From DASYKS01 sp035995205 (lineage in GTDB: Bacteria > Acidobacteriota > Thermoanaerobaculia > Multivoradales > UBA5704), in NCBI GenBank assembly GCA_035995205.1, contig DASYKS010000014.1:124001-188000 (forward strand): a DNA stretch of 64,000 nt. The letters run 5' to 3'. A program made the position numbers and the translations under genes. This document shows, piece after piece, positions 25,501-33,538 of the stretch. The notes beneath the pieces were generated by a model. It was not told the origin of the DNA and made no database searches. It saw only the letters and a program-made list of their open reading frames with translations. The first letter of the stretch is position 1; every line of letters begins with the position of its first letter.

Positions 25501-25699
25501 CGCGCAGAGCGCGGAGCGGCGGCGTGTCGAGCGGCGTGGTCGACTGCTCGGCGGCGGCGAGGAGTCCGCGCAACTCGAATTCGAACGCGGAGTCCGCGCC
25601 GCTCAAGCGGCGAATCGCCTTGTCGCGCTCCGGCGTCGGGAGGTCGTGGATCTCGTCGAACGCCGCGCGGAGGCGGGAAAAATGCGCCTCGCCGATCAT
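22508..25699 (-). CDS. transmembrane Ser/Thr protein kinase with long TPR-like region
   Basis: 1063 aa. Kinase domain about 94-360: GRGGSATVYLAEQQ (glycine loop), Lys127 in PVALKIL, HRDLKPGN with Asp219, DFG at 237-239, TPAYASPEQVRGE and SDIYSLGVILYELLTGRRPY, so it should be active. One membrane helix (LNAALAAALLAGIAVWL) follows, then some 600 residues of TPR-like helical repeats, probably periplasmic. The ATG at 25699 overlaps the sigma factor stop by 4 bp; an upstream extension lacks similarity. A sigma gene coupled to a kinase matches ECF groups thought to be controlled by phosphorylation. The C-terminal Arg/Pro-rich tail runs antisense into the propeller gene. Confidence 0.9.
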   Translation of the reverse strand: MIGEAHFSRLRAAFDEIHDLPTPERDKAIRRLSGADSAFEFELRGLLAAAEQSTTPLDTPPLRALRESATPPAEPPGAATAATAATEESLETVPGYLLLRPIGRGGSATVYLAEQQGEGFTRPVALKILGRWVDASLLRRFRAEQRILAALEHPGIARLYDAGITPSGRPYLAMELVRGVTLVEHCARIDASPRDRIALFCSVLEAVEHAHASSIVHRDLKPGNILVSERGEAKLLDFGIARLLETEAPLDATETQHRAMTPAYASPEQVRGEPVERASDIYSLGVILYELLTGRRPYKVRDTSLEALERAIRERDPEPPGLGGDLDSILAKALRKEPAERYASAADFATDLQRYLDGRSVLARRGSVAYRIGKEVRRRRGLWLNAALAAALLAGIAVWLSGGLSGSAVASVDPNASPWLAMPVRASAAADYGQGLDALARSETTVAIAKLRRAEARDPGQPLIHAALATAHARASHDLLARAEGQQALQLATGAPRESRLLIEAVALQTSGQKAEELERRRSLWLLAPGNFEAGHLLARSLTEGGAPEEALQVAAQLRALPAGSQPPGADLRIGLLEGEALNVLGRPADAARIAQTTVAQAKARHLPAVAAQALLQEGQARDGMGDRDQSVALAEEARRLFEPRGESGGVVRALNLECLGAVRRSLHEQAETLCGECARRAERVGNSSGVARAFSNLGISRRRRGHILSAREAFSRALQIERQSVLGDRVAQGKYLHNLANIDMDLGRLAEAEGGFRQAIVLLREASNQLSLMRTLGSLAVVLMYRGSLAEAETVLAETEPIARKTGSASDLANTLWQRGDLAKLEGKMEEARRWFDQAAVPLESVTSGEMTARFKASRKQLAEPSERACRDLESSAGELARLGDRTAVELSVGISRCWSDAGFSVQAQRWLDRSEKEATASQLPSIRVEFELAKAAVALGTRRWSEADEVLQGAAAECRRVSLGYHLMETRLLEARLALARGDHPERVRTLAEELERDALAGRFGKIARDAGEILRARVSPAARGKLRVRAVLAPRLRAGRTRTAPTSRPSGPRRRGAHRP

Positions 25700-26370
25700 C
25701 GCGCCGTTTCCGTCCCGAGCGCGCCGAGATCCTTGAGCAGCCAGGCCCGGGCGAACGCCCAATCGCGCTTCACCGTGCGGGGCGAGCATTCCAACACCGC
25801 CGCCGCCTCCTCGACCGTGAGGCCGCCGAAAAAGCGCACCTCGACCAGCCGGGCCAGGCGCGGCTCCTCGGCCGACAACCGGTCGAGCGATCGATCGAGA
25901 TCGATCAGCTCGGCGGCGGAAAGGGTCGATTCGACCCCGCCCGCGTCGCTATCCAACAGCGAGACGTGGGGCGCCTCGGCGCCGCGCTTCGCCGCCATTT
26001 TTCCCCGTGCATGGTCCACCAGAATCCTCCTCATGATCCGAGAAGAGAAGGCGAAGAAATGGGTGCGATCGTGCCATTGGATGTCGCGCAGGCCGCGCAG
26101 CTTCAAAAACGCCTCGTGGACCAGGGCGGTCGGCTGAAGGGTATGCCCCGAGCGTTCCCCCTGCAGCTGCCGGTCGGCGAGCCGGCGTAGCTCCAGATAG
26201 ACCGCCGGAACCAGCCGTTCGAGCGCCTGATCGTCGCCGCTTCGCCAGACGGCGAGCAGCTCGGTGATCTCGCGCGGGTCGGGCTCCGCGCCGGATGGGC
26301 CGGTCGAGCGTTCGCTCAAGAGTAGCTCCGCATTTGAGGTGCCTACGATTCTGGCGTCGATCGTATCCAA
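25696..26370 (-). CDS. ECF-type sigma factor coupled to a Ser/Thr kinase
   Basis: 224 aa. Region 2: ELRRLADRQLQGERSGHTLQ, PTALVHEAFLKLRG and HFFAFSSRIMRRILVDHARG; region 4: VRFFGGLTVEEAAAVLECSP and RTVKRDWAFARAWLLKDL. These are typical of the Sigma70-ECF subfamily that sits beside Ser/Thr kinases in Acidobacteriota and Planctomycetota. A 4-bp overlap links it to the kinase gene; no anti-sigma gene is present, consistent with kinase control (inference). Confidence 0.9.
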   Translation of the reverse strand: MDTIDARIVGTSNAELLLSERSTGPSGAEPDPREITELLAVWRSGDDQALERLVPAVYLELRRLADRQLQGERSGHTLQPTALVHEAFLKLRGLRDIQWHDRTHFFAFSSRIMRRILVDHARGKMAAKRGAEAPHVSLLDSDAGGVESTLSAAELIDLDRSLDRLSAEEPRLARLVEVRFFGGLTVEEAAAVLECSPRTVKRDWAFARAWLLKDLGALGTETAR

Positions 26371-26460
26371 AACGTTCCACTAACGAGTGGCCCCGAATCG
26401 GACGCCTCTGCGCCTCTAGGGGTGGCAGAACCAACAGCGCACCTCGAAACGGAGAGGCTC

Positions 26461-27795
26461 ATGCTCAAAAAACGTCGATTCATGGCAGGTCTCATCATCG
26501 CCCTTTGTGCGTGTCCGCTAAGCGCCGCCAACTACAAAGTGGCGCATCTCCTCGATAGTTGGGACACCGGCGACGGTTGTTCGCTCCGCGAGGCGATCTT
26601 CGCGCACAACTCGTCGAACCTGAAAGGAGCCAACGAATGCGGCGCGTTCGATCCCGGCGCCGACACGATCGAGTTCTCCTTCGGCGTGACCGGAACCCTG
26701 CGGCTCGATCCCGCGTTGGGCGAGCTGGTCCTCACCGAGCCTGAGCTGACGATCCAGGGACCGGGGGCGAGCCAGCTTTCGATCTCCGGCGGCAAGGTGA
26801 TGTCGGTGTTCGTGCTCGATCTGGTCCGGCCGCCCGTATTCACCCTGCGGGGCGCCACGATCCGCAACGGCCTGGGCTCGGCGCCGAGCACCGGAGGCAA
26901 CGCGCAAGGGGGCGGCATTCGCATGGACCTCGGGCACTGGCCGGTTCCGGCAAATCCGACGACGATCCTGGTCGAAGACTGCGACTTCTTCGCCAACTCG
27001 GCCCCGATGGGTGTCACGTCGCGCGGCGCGGCGATCATGTCGTACGGCACGTTGACGCTGCGCCGTACCAAGTTCCGCTTCAACCAGTCCGACACGGGGG
27101 CGCTCTGGCATTTCGGCGAGGCACTGATCGAGGATTGTGAATTCAGCGACAACTTCGGCGAGTACCTGGCTTCCGGCGCGGTCCTCTTCTGGCCGGGTCC
27201 GTGGACGGTGCGGCGCACCCTGTTCCTGAAGAACACCGTGCACTTGAACGGCTCGGCCCTTAATTTCTATGCCAACGACGGTAAGGGCCTGGTCGAGAAC
27301 AGCACGTTTTCGAGCAACACGTCGTCGACCGGCGAAGCCATCTACAGCAGCCAGGCGGCGCTTATCGTGCGCAATTCGACGTTCGTCGACACGGCGCAGG
27401 TCGGAGGGGTCGGCGGCGGCGGCGCGGTGGTTTCGATCGGCGCTTCGTCCCTCGATCTGCGGTCGAGCCTGTTCGCCCGAAACGACCGCTCCGACGCGGT
27501 GGCGGTATCGGTCACCTCCGCCTATAACCTGTTCGACACGTCCGCCGCGAACCTGCCTGCGGGAACAGTCTGCGCTACGACCACCTTGGGCGGAGCGAAT
27601 CTCTGTGGCGTCACCTCTCCGGGGATCGGACCCTTGAGCAACAACGGCGGGCCGACGCAGACGTTTCCGATTCTTTTGGGCCCGGCCTTCAATGCGGGAT
27701 GGGCTCAATCGGGATTGCTCACCGATCAACGCGGCCCGGGTTTCGCGCGCACCGTGGGACTCGGAACCGATATCGGGGCGTTCGAGGCTCAGTAG
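26461..27795 (+). CDS. secreted CSLREA-domain, choice-of-anchor Q parallel beta-helix protein
   Basis: 444 aa. The ATG at 26461 has GGAGAGG upstream and opens a signal peptide (FMAGLIIALCACPLSA). DGCSLREAIFAHN is the CSLREA motif that marks the N-terminus of many surface beta-helix proteins; ADTIEFSFGVTGTLRL and numerous short NS.F/N-rich turns (VENSTFSSNTSS) support a right-handed parallel beta-helix. The C-terminus (GPLSNNGGPTQTF, TDIGAFEAQ) is the choice-of-anchor Q ending. Probable adhesin- or lyase-like surface protein; no catalytic site identified. Confidence 0.88.
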   Translation: MLKKRRFMAGLIIALCACPLSAANYKVAHLLDSWDTGDGCSLREAIFAHNSSNLKGANECGAFDPGADTIEFSFGVTGTLRLDPALGELVLTEPELTIQGPGASQLSISGGKVMSVFVLDLVRPPVFTLRGATIRNGLGSAPSTGGNAQGGGIRMDLGHWPVPANPTTILVEDCDFFANSAPMGVTSRGAAIMSYGTLTLRRTKFRFNQSDTGALWHFGEALIEDCEFSDNFGEYLASGAVLFWPGPWTVRRTLFLKNTVHLNGSALNFYANDGKGLVENSTFSSNTSSTGEAIYSSQAALIVRNSTFVDTAQVGGVGGGGAVVSIGASSLDLRSSLFARNDRSDAVAVSVTSAYNLFDTSAANLPAGTVCATTTLGGANLCGVTSPGIGPLSNNGGPTQTFPILLGPAFNAGWAQSGLLTDQRGPGFARTVGLGTDIGAFEAQ

Positions 27796-28448
27796 GGCCT
27801 GGCCAAGAGATAACACCGTCGGCTCGGGTACTCGGCCCCTTCGTACGGCTCGCGCTCCACGGATTCCGTGACCGAGAGCCCTGCCGTACGAAGGGCCGCG
27901 ACGATCTCGCCGGGTTCGAGAAACCGAAAATCGAGGCAGACCGCCCGCCCCCAAAGCTCGTCGAGGTGAATCGTCCGGTCGCCGACGTGAAAGGACACGA
28001 GCAGAACGCCGTCCGGAGCCAGCACCCGCCGCATCTCGCGGAACGCCAGATCGAGCTGCGCCGGCTCGAAGTGGATCACCGAGTAGAACGCAACGATTCC
28101 CGCGAGCGACCCGTCGGGCAGATCGAGCGCAAGCAGGTCGCCAACGCGGAACTCAACCCCCGGGGTGAGCCGTGTCGCCTGGCGAATCATCTCCGGCGAC
28201 AGGTCGACCCCGAGCACTCGCACTCCCTGCTCGTGAAGGTAACGCGCGACATGCCCCGGGCCGCAGCCCAAGTCTCCTACGAGACCACGATCGCGCACCT
28301 CCTCGGCGAATCGGTTGAGGAGATGCCGGTCGAGCGGCTTTCCCTCCAGCTCGGTATAGAGGTGCTCCACGTACTCCGCCGCGACGGAGTCGTAACTCGC
28401 GCGAACGGCGTCGTGGTCCGGCGGCTCGGAGGTGGGATCGGTCGGCAT
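27789..28448 (-). CDS. class I SAM-dependent methyltransferase
   Basis: 219 aa. Motif I GDLGCGPGHVARYLHEQG, then VLGVDLSPEMIRQA, FRVGDLLALDLPDGS and GVLLVSFHVGD follow the class I order; the N-terminal SYDSVAAEYVEHL is common in the Methyltransf-25/11 group. Small-molecule substrate unknown. The end overlaps the convergent CSLREA gene by 7 bp. Confidence 0.87.
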   Translation of the reverse strand: MPTDPTSEPPDHDAVRASYDSVAAEYVEHLYTELEGKPLDRHLLNRFAEEVRDRGLVGDLGCGPGHVARYLHEQGVRVLGVDLSPEMIRQATRLTPGVEFRVGDLLALDLPDGSLAGIVAFYSVIHFEPAQLDLAFREMRRVLAPDGVLLVSFHVGDRTIHLDELWGRAVCLDFRFLEPGEIVAALRTAGLSVTESVEREPYEGAEYPSRRCYLLARPY

Positions 28449-28470
28449 GGTCGCTGTTTATCCTACGTCG

Positions 28471-28527
28471 GCTCTCCGTGACCCGGACGGCAGGATCGCG
28501 GTGGACGTTCGGACGAAGACCTCCGAA
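28471..28527 (+). pseudogene. short fragment duplicating part of the downstream protease gene
   Basis: Encodes ALRDPDGRIAVDVRTKTSE, nearly the same as LRPDPDGKIAVDVRAKTAE inside the protease gene (about 28905-28960), and the two are also close at DNA level. It has no start, stop or neighbouring similarity, so it is either a relic of a second protease gene or a small local duplication. Confidence 0.5.
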
Positions 28528-28654
28528 CGTCCATCCCTCGTTCATCCCCGTCCATCCCAAGGCCAGGCTCCGCTGGGCCGGAGCCCTACTAGACTAAACA
28601 CCTCTTGCGGAATCAGTTTCTTTAGGGGAAACCGAAGTGTTGCCGGAGGTGTCT

Positions 28655-31600
28655 ATGCGCCCGTGCACCCGTTTTTGCTTTCCAATCCTCGTCGCCTCGA
28701 TTTTGTCCCTCGGGTTCGCCTTTCCGGCCGCAGGGCAGGGACCGCGGCGCATCCAGCCGAGCGCCGCGGCGCAGATCTCGGTGATCCAACAGCTGAAGAC
28801 GAGCCGGACGCCCGCCCAGGGCAAGATCGACTCGCGCCTCTTCCTGGGCATCCTCCACTTGGGCAACGACGCTCGCCTGGCGCCTTTGACCGAGTTTCGC
28901 TTTCTGCGCCCGGACCCGGACGGCAAGATCGCGGTAGACGTTCGGGCGAAGACCGCCGAGGGGATCAAGCCGATTCTCGCCCGGATCGTCCGGCTCGGCG
29001 GCGAGGTCAAAATGCACAGCCGGGTTTACCGCTCGGTGCGCGCGCGCCTGCCGATGAACCAGGTCGACAGCCTGGCGAGCCTCGCCGAGGTGCTTTTCAT
29101 CCAGCCGGCCGTGCCGGCGTTCACCCATGCCGTCAACGTCTCCCAGGGGGACGTCACCCACCGAGCGGCCGAGGCGCGGACCTTTTTCGGCGTCCAGGGG
29201 CTCGGGGTCAAGATCTGCGTTCTCTCCGACGGCGTCGACTCGCTCAGCTTCGCCCAGGGAACCGGGGACCTACCGGCGGTCGACGTGCTGCCCGGCCAGG
29301 AAGGATTCGGCGACGAGGGGACCGCGATGCTCGAGATCGTCCACGATCTGGCGCCCGGCGCGGAGCTTGGTTTCGCCACCGCTTTTTCCGGCGAGACGTC
29401 GTTCGCCCAGAACATCCGCGACCTGCGTTTCGTCGCCGGTTGCGACGTGATCGTCGACGACGTGATTTACCTCGACGAATCGCCGTTCCAGGACAACGAC
29501 GTGGCCGAGTCGGTCAACGTCGTAACCGCCGACGGCGCGCTGTACTTTTCTTCCGCGGGCAACGAGGGAAATTTGGACGACGCCACCTCCGGGACCTGGG
29601 AAGGGAACTTCAAGCCGAACGGTACGGTGCCGGCGGCTGGCACAGGCACGGCCCACGATTTCGGCGACGGCGGGCAGTCCAATTTCGTCACGGCGTTCGC
29701 GGACCGGGTCGTCTTGCATTGGACCGACCCGTTTTTTTCCGCCGCGAACGACTACGACATCTATGACATGGACGACGGGTTGACGAAGGTCTTCGACGCC
29801 TCGTTCAACACCCAGGACGGCGTCGGCGGAGATGACATTCCCTTCGAGATCATGGGGTTTGCTTTCGTCGGCGAACGCCTGGTGGCGCTCCAATTCGCGG
29901 GCGCCGACCGCATGCTCAACATGATCGCCTTTCGCGGCGGTGTCGAGAACGCTACGAGCGGCACGACCCGTGGCCACAGCGCGGCGGTGAACGCGTTCAG
30001 CACCGCCGCGGTGGACGTTGCGACCGCGTTGCCCGGCCCGTTCGTCGGCGGCGCCGGAAATCCGGTCGAGACGTTCAGCTCGGACGGCCCGCGGCGGATC
30101 TTCTTCGACAATGCGGGCAACTTGCTTCCGGGCGCGCCCCCGGGCGACTTTTCCGCGACCGGCGGCGTGGTACGGCAGAAGCCCGACCTCGCGGCGGCCG
30201 ACGGCGTCTCGACCTCGGCTCCCGGCTTCGATCCGTTCTACGGCACCTCCGCCGCGGCGCCCCACGCGGCGGCGATCGCCGGCCTGGTCAAATCGGCGTT
30301 CCCGGCCTTCACCCCGGCGCAGATCCGCACTGCGCTCTTGGGCTCGGCTTTAGACATCGAGGCCGCGGGGGTCGATCGCGACTCGGGGGCAGGCATCACG
30401 ATGGCCTACGAAACGCTCGCGGCCCTTGGCGCCACACTACAGCCGGTCCTGGCGCTCGGCACGGTAACGCCTTCCGAGGCGGCAGGCGACGGCGATGCGT
30501 TCATCGAGCCCAACGAAGACTGGAACCTCTCGATTCAACTACAGAACATCGGCGGTGCTACCGCCACTGGAATCACCGCGGAGCTTTCGACCACCACGCC
30601 CGGAGTGCGCATCGTCCGCGGCACCTCGGCGTACCCCGACCTTTCGATCGCTCCCCGCGGAACCGGCGTGATCAACGCCACCCCGTTCACTTTCACCCTG
30701 CTCGGAACGGCGCCCTGCGGCGGCGCGATCAACCTGCAACTCACCGTCACCTACTCCGGCGGCAACAACAGTTCGCAGACCTTCGACCTGCCGGCGCTGG
30801 AGACGGGAGCGCCGGGGCCGACCGTCACGATTCCCTACGGCGGTCCGGTGATACCGATCCCCGATGCCGGAGGGGGCACGGCGATCGCCGACCTGGCCGT
30901 CGGCGGGATCGGCGGCCGGATTCGCGACGTCGACTTCCGCTTCGACGGCTCGTTATGCACCGCGGACGAAGCGGCGACCACGGTCGGTTTGGACCATACC
31001 TATGTCTCCGACCTCCAGATCCTGCTGATCTCGCCCACCGGAAGCGGAAACGCGATGATCCAGTTCGCCGGAGGCAGTGGCAACAATTTCTGCCAGACAC
31101 TGCTCGACGACGAGAGCGCGGGGCCGAGCATTGAAAGCACCTTCGACTTCGACGCGCCGTATACCGGCAGCTTTACTCCGGCCAACAGCCTGAGTATTTT
31201 TGACGGCGAGGATCCGAACGGCACCTGGCATCTTCAGGTGGACGATTTCGCCGGGGCGGACATCGGCAACATCCGCGCTTTCTCCCTGATCATTGCTCCG
31301 GTGGTCTGCAACTCCCCGGCCCACGCGGCGAACGTCACCGCGACGAAGACCGCGAGCGGAACCGGCCAGCCCGGCAGCACGCTCACCTATACGATCGTTC
31401 TATCGAACAGCGGGACCGGGGCCGCGTTGGACAACGCGGGACCCGAATTCACCGACACCCTGCCCGCGAACCTCTCCCTGCCCAGCGCGGTCGCGACCTC
31501 GGGAACGATCACCACGGGAGGCAACACGGTGGATTGGAACGGCGGGATCGTCGCGGGCGGGTCGGTCACGATCACGATCCAGGCGACGGTCCTCTCGGTT

Positions 31601-31837
31601 CCCGGACCGATCGTCAACCAAGGCACGCTGGCGCTCGATCCAGCCCGCACCGGCTCCGCGACCGGAGCCGGCCTGACCGACGATCCGACACGGCCGGGAG
31701 CGAGCGATCCGACGGTGGTCGGCGGCGTCCCCCCGATCACCGAGATTCCGACCCTCTCGACGGTCGGCTTCGCGGTCCTCGCCGCGCTGCTCGCAGCGCT
31801 CGGGTTGACGACCGTGCGTCGTCGTCGGCGCGTGTAG
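28655..31837 (+). CDS. secreted subtilisin/sedolisin-like serine protease with P-domain, DUF11-like repeat and IPTL-type C-terminal anchor
   Basis: 1060 aa; GGAGG precedes the ATG. Signal peptide (PILVASILSLGFAFPAAG), propeptide to about 170, then the protease domain: Asp192 in KICVLSDGVDSL, Glu221 in GDEGTAMLEIVHDLAPGAEL where subtilisins have the GHGT histidine, and Ser532 in YGTSAAAPHAAAIAGLV. An Asp/Glu/Ser arrangement is reminiscent of sedolisins. A proprotein-convertase P-domain (about 745-885, with LLISPTGSG and DGEDPNGTWHLQVDD) and a DUF11-like beta domain (890-1020) follow. The tail EIPTLSTVGFAVLAALLAAL then RRRRRV resembles IPTL-CTERM sorting signals, with Val for the usual Trp. Exported and probably surface-anchored. 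Confidence 0.88.
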   Translation: MRPCTRFCFPILVASILSLGFAFPAAGQGPRRIQPSAAAQISVIQQLKTSRTPAQGKIDSRLFLGILHLGNDARLAPLTEFRFLRPDPDGKIAVDVRAKTAEGIKPILARIVRLGGEVKMHSRVYRSVRARLPMNQVDSLASLAEVLFIQPAVPAFTHAVNVSQGDVTHRAAEARTFFGVQGLGVKICVLSDGVDSLSFAQGTGDLPAVDVLPGQEGFGDEGTAMLEIVHDLAPGAELGFATAFSGETSFAQNIRDLRFVAGCDVIVDDVIYLDESPFQDNDVAESVNVVTADGALYFSSAGNEGNLDDATSGTWEGNFKPNGTVPAAGTGTAHDFGDGGQSNFVTAFADRVVLHWTDPFFSAANDYDIYDMDDGLTKVFDASFNTQDGVGGDDIPFEIMGFAFVGERLVALQFAGADRMLNMIAFRGGVENATSGTTRGHSAAVNAFSTAAVDVATALPGPFVGGAGNPVETFSSDGPRRIFFDNAGNLLPGAPPGDFSATGGVVRQKPDLAAADGVSTSAPGFDPFYGTSAAAPHAAAIAGLVKSAFPAFTPAQIRTALLGSALDIEAAGVDRDSGAGITMAYETLAALGATLQPVLALGTVTPSEAAGDGDAFIEPNEDWNLSIQLQNIGGATATGITAELSTTTPGVRIVRGTSAYPDLSIAPRGTGVINATPFTFTLLGTAPCGGAINLQLTVTYSGGNNSSQTFDLPALETGAPGPTVTIPYGGPVIPIPDAGGGTAIADLAVGGIGGRIRDVDFRFDGSLCTADEAATTVGLDHTYVSDLQILLISPTGSGNAMIQFAGGSGNNFCQTLLDDESAGPSIESTFDFDAPYTGSFTPANSLSIFDGEDPNGTWHLQVDDFAGADIGNIRAFSLIIAPVVCNSPAHAANVTATKTASGTGQPGSTLTYTIVLSNSGTGAALDNAGPEFTDTLPANLSLPSAVATSGTITTGGNTVDWNGGIVAGGSVTITIQATVLSVPGPIVNQGTLALDPARTGSATGAGLTDDPTRPGASDPTVVGGVPPITEIPTLSTVGFAVLAALLAALGLTTVRRRRRV

Positions 31838-31851
31838 CGAGTCGTGGCGGC

Positions 31852-31884
31852 AAGGGGCGGCTCCGCGAGGGGCCGCCCTTTCTT
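31852..31884 (+). terminator. intrinsic terminator after the protease gene
   Basis: Stem GGGCGGC/GCCGCCC with a 10-nt loop, then TTTCTT. It lies 14 bp after the protease stop and before the DUF3616 gene. Confidence 0.7.
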
Positions 31885-31932
31885 CCTGGGATTTAGGATG
31901 GCGTGTCCGTCTACCTTCTTCGGAGGAGAGAC

Positions 31933-32889
31933 ATGAGCGCCAGAGTCCTGAAATCCCTGTTCCTCACCTTTGTGGTTGCGGGGGCCACGCGAGCGCAGGA
32001 GCCCCCGACCGCCCCGGCGGAAATCAAATATCCCGGAACCTGCGAGGCCTCGGCCGCCGTAATGCTCGAGCCGGGGCTGTTCATCGTCGGGGACGACGAC
32101 CAGAAGGATCTCCGGATCTACAAGAAAGACACGCCCGGCGACCCTGAGATCGTGAAGATCTCCGACCTGCCCGGCCTCAAGAAGAAAGCAGACCTGGAAG
32201 GCGCGGCGCGCATCGGCGACGCGATCTACTGGACCGGCTCGCACAGCCGGAAGAACAAAGGCGAGGAGGATCTCGACCGGCACCGCCTCTTCGCGATCAC
32301 GGTCAAGGCCGGAAGTCACGTGGTGGCGGCGGTCGGCAAGCCCTATCTCACCTTGATCGAAGATCTCCAGAAGGACAGCCGCTACGCGCCCCTCCATTTG
32401 ATCGATGCAGCGAAGCTCCCTCCGGGGACTCCGGGCGGGTTGAACATCGAAGGGCTGGCCGCCACGCCGGAGGGGGCGCTGCTGATCGGCTTCCGCAATC
32501 CCATCCCGAAAAAGAAAGCGCTGATCGCGACCTTGAAAAACCCGTTGCAGGTGCTTTCCGGCGCGAAGCCCACCTTCGGTGCCCCCATTCAGATTGACCT
32601 GGGAGGGCTCGGTATCCGCAGCTTGGAGTACTGGCCGGAGAGCAAAGGGTACGTGATTATCGCCGGCACCTCCGCGGACGGAGGAACCTTCCAAGCCTTT
32701 GGTTGGACCGGTAAGGCGAGCGGCAAACCGAAGCCGATCGCGAACGCCGACCTGGGCACGCTGGTGCCCGAGGCGGTCTTCTTCGATCCCGCCGCCCCAA
32801 AGGAGCTGTTCATCCTGAGCGACGATGGAGACTTCTGCCCCGATCCTCCCGCGTTTCGCAGCCGGCGGGTCAAGCTGGCGGTCGAGTAG
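31933..32889 (+). CDS. secreted DUF3616 protein
   Basis: 318 aa; CGGAGGAGAG precedes the ATG at 31933. A short signal peptide (LKSLFLTFVVAGATRAQ) is followed by DUF3616 features: GTCEASAAVMLEPGLFIVGD, DDQKDLRIYKKD, LEGAARIGDAIYWTGSHSRK, GGLNIEGLAATPEGALLIGF and FILSDDGDF. The fold is probably a beta-propeller; the family has no known activity. Confidence 0.85.
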   Translation: MSARVLKSLFLTFVVAGATRAQEPPTAPAEIKYPGTCEASAAVMLEPGLFIVGDDDQKDLRIYKKDTPGDPEIVKISDLPGLKKKADLEGAARIGDAIYWTGSHSRKNKGEEDLDRHRLFAITVKAGSHVVAAVGKPYLTLIEDLQKDSRYAPLHLIDAAKLPPGTPGGLNIEGLAATPEGALLIGFRNPIPKKKALIATLKNPLQVLSGAKPTFGAPIQIDLGGLGIRSLEYWPESKGYVIIAGTSADGGTFQAFGWTGKASGKPKPIANADLGTLVPEAVFFDPAAPKELFILSDDGDFCPDPPAFRSRRVKLAVE

Positions 32890-32901
32890 GTTGGCCTTGA
32901 G

Positions 32902-32923
32902 GAGGCGAAAATTCTTTCGCCTC
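32902..32923 (+). terminator. hairpin after the DUF3616 gene, possible terminator
   Basis: Perfect 9-bp stem GAGGCGAAA/TTTCGCCTC with a 4-nt loop, 12 bp after the stop. It lacks a downstream T-run, so termination is uncertain. Confidence 0.4.
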
Positions 32924-32988
32924 AAGCCTATAGGATTCCGGGGCGCGCGGCGCCTACCGCTATCGTGGAAAAATAACGGCCACGGCCT

Positions 32989-33148
32989 CGCGATTACGGT
33001 GATCGCGAAGGAATCTACCGCTATCGCGCCGCGATCACGGTAATCGCGGCGGCGTTCACCGTAATTCCGGCGCGATTGTCACGATTGGAGAAGAATTACG
33101 GTGGTTGAAAGCGCACTCGCGGTAATTGCGTGCCGATTACCGTAATCG
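32989..33148. repeat. cluster of CGATTACCGTAATCG-like palindromes
   Basis: At least seven imperfect copies of one palindromic motif in 160 bp: CGCGATTACGGTGATCGCG (32989), TACCGCTATCGCG (33016), GCGATCACGGTAATCGC (33031), TCACCGTAATTCC (33056), GAATTACGGTGG (33093), CGCGGTAATTGCG (33118) and CGATTACCGTAATCG (33134). A further half-copy lies near 32955. No gene is seen from 32890 to 33338; apart from this cluster and the hairpin the stretch holds nothing I recognise. Confidence 0.8.
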
Positions 33149-33338
33149 CGAGGCGTTGGCGACCTCAAAACCACCGTCATCCCTGCAACTTGGCAACGGT
33201 CGGCGTTGTGATCCGGTGACGCTCGTCAATTCGCGATTAAGGCTATCGAGAGACGAGGAGTACGTTCACGGCGCGCCCGAATGGGTCAAAAGAACTATTT
33301 TCTGCGAGGGCTATTATCAACCTGGGATGGTCGAGTTG

Positions 33339-33538
33339 TCAAGATTTGTATCGAGTGTCAGGCGGTGTGATTGCCGGCCGACGCACGGTTCCGCTTTTCC
33401 AGAAGGCTGCGACCGCGGCGGCATCGTTCGGGTCATAGGGGCAGTCCGGGTCGATAACCCCCTCTGGGGCCTTCTCAACCGCAGCCTCGATCTCCTCGGG
33501 GCTGTTGGGGAAGGCCTTGAAGGATGATCATGGTTCAT
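33339..33538 (-). pseudogene. probable frameshifted third gene of the XRE/PIN operon
   Basis: An ATG at 33538 overlaps the PIN gene stop (ATGA). After four codons a protein-like reading continues only in another frame: SSFKAFPNSPEEIEAAVEKA, then PEGVIDPDCPYDPNDAAAVA and AFWKSGTVRRP, to a stop at 33339. That frame has an in-frame stop directly before it and no start of its own. The acidic DPDCPYDPND and AFWKSGTVRRP pattern looks like a small antitoxin-type protein I have seen near toxin genes, but I cannot name it. A one-base indel around 33527-33532 would restore one frame. Confidence 0.4.

Noticed and set aside
28563..28590. GGCTCCG/CGGAGCC hairpin upstream of the protease gene as a terminator
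   Set aside because: No T-run and no gene ends nearby on the plus strand; could be chance in GC-rich DNA.
32989..33148. Palindrome cluster as a CRISPR array
   Set aside because: Units are imperfect palindromes at irregular 17-38 bp spacing without uniform spacers, and no cas genes are nearby.
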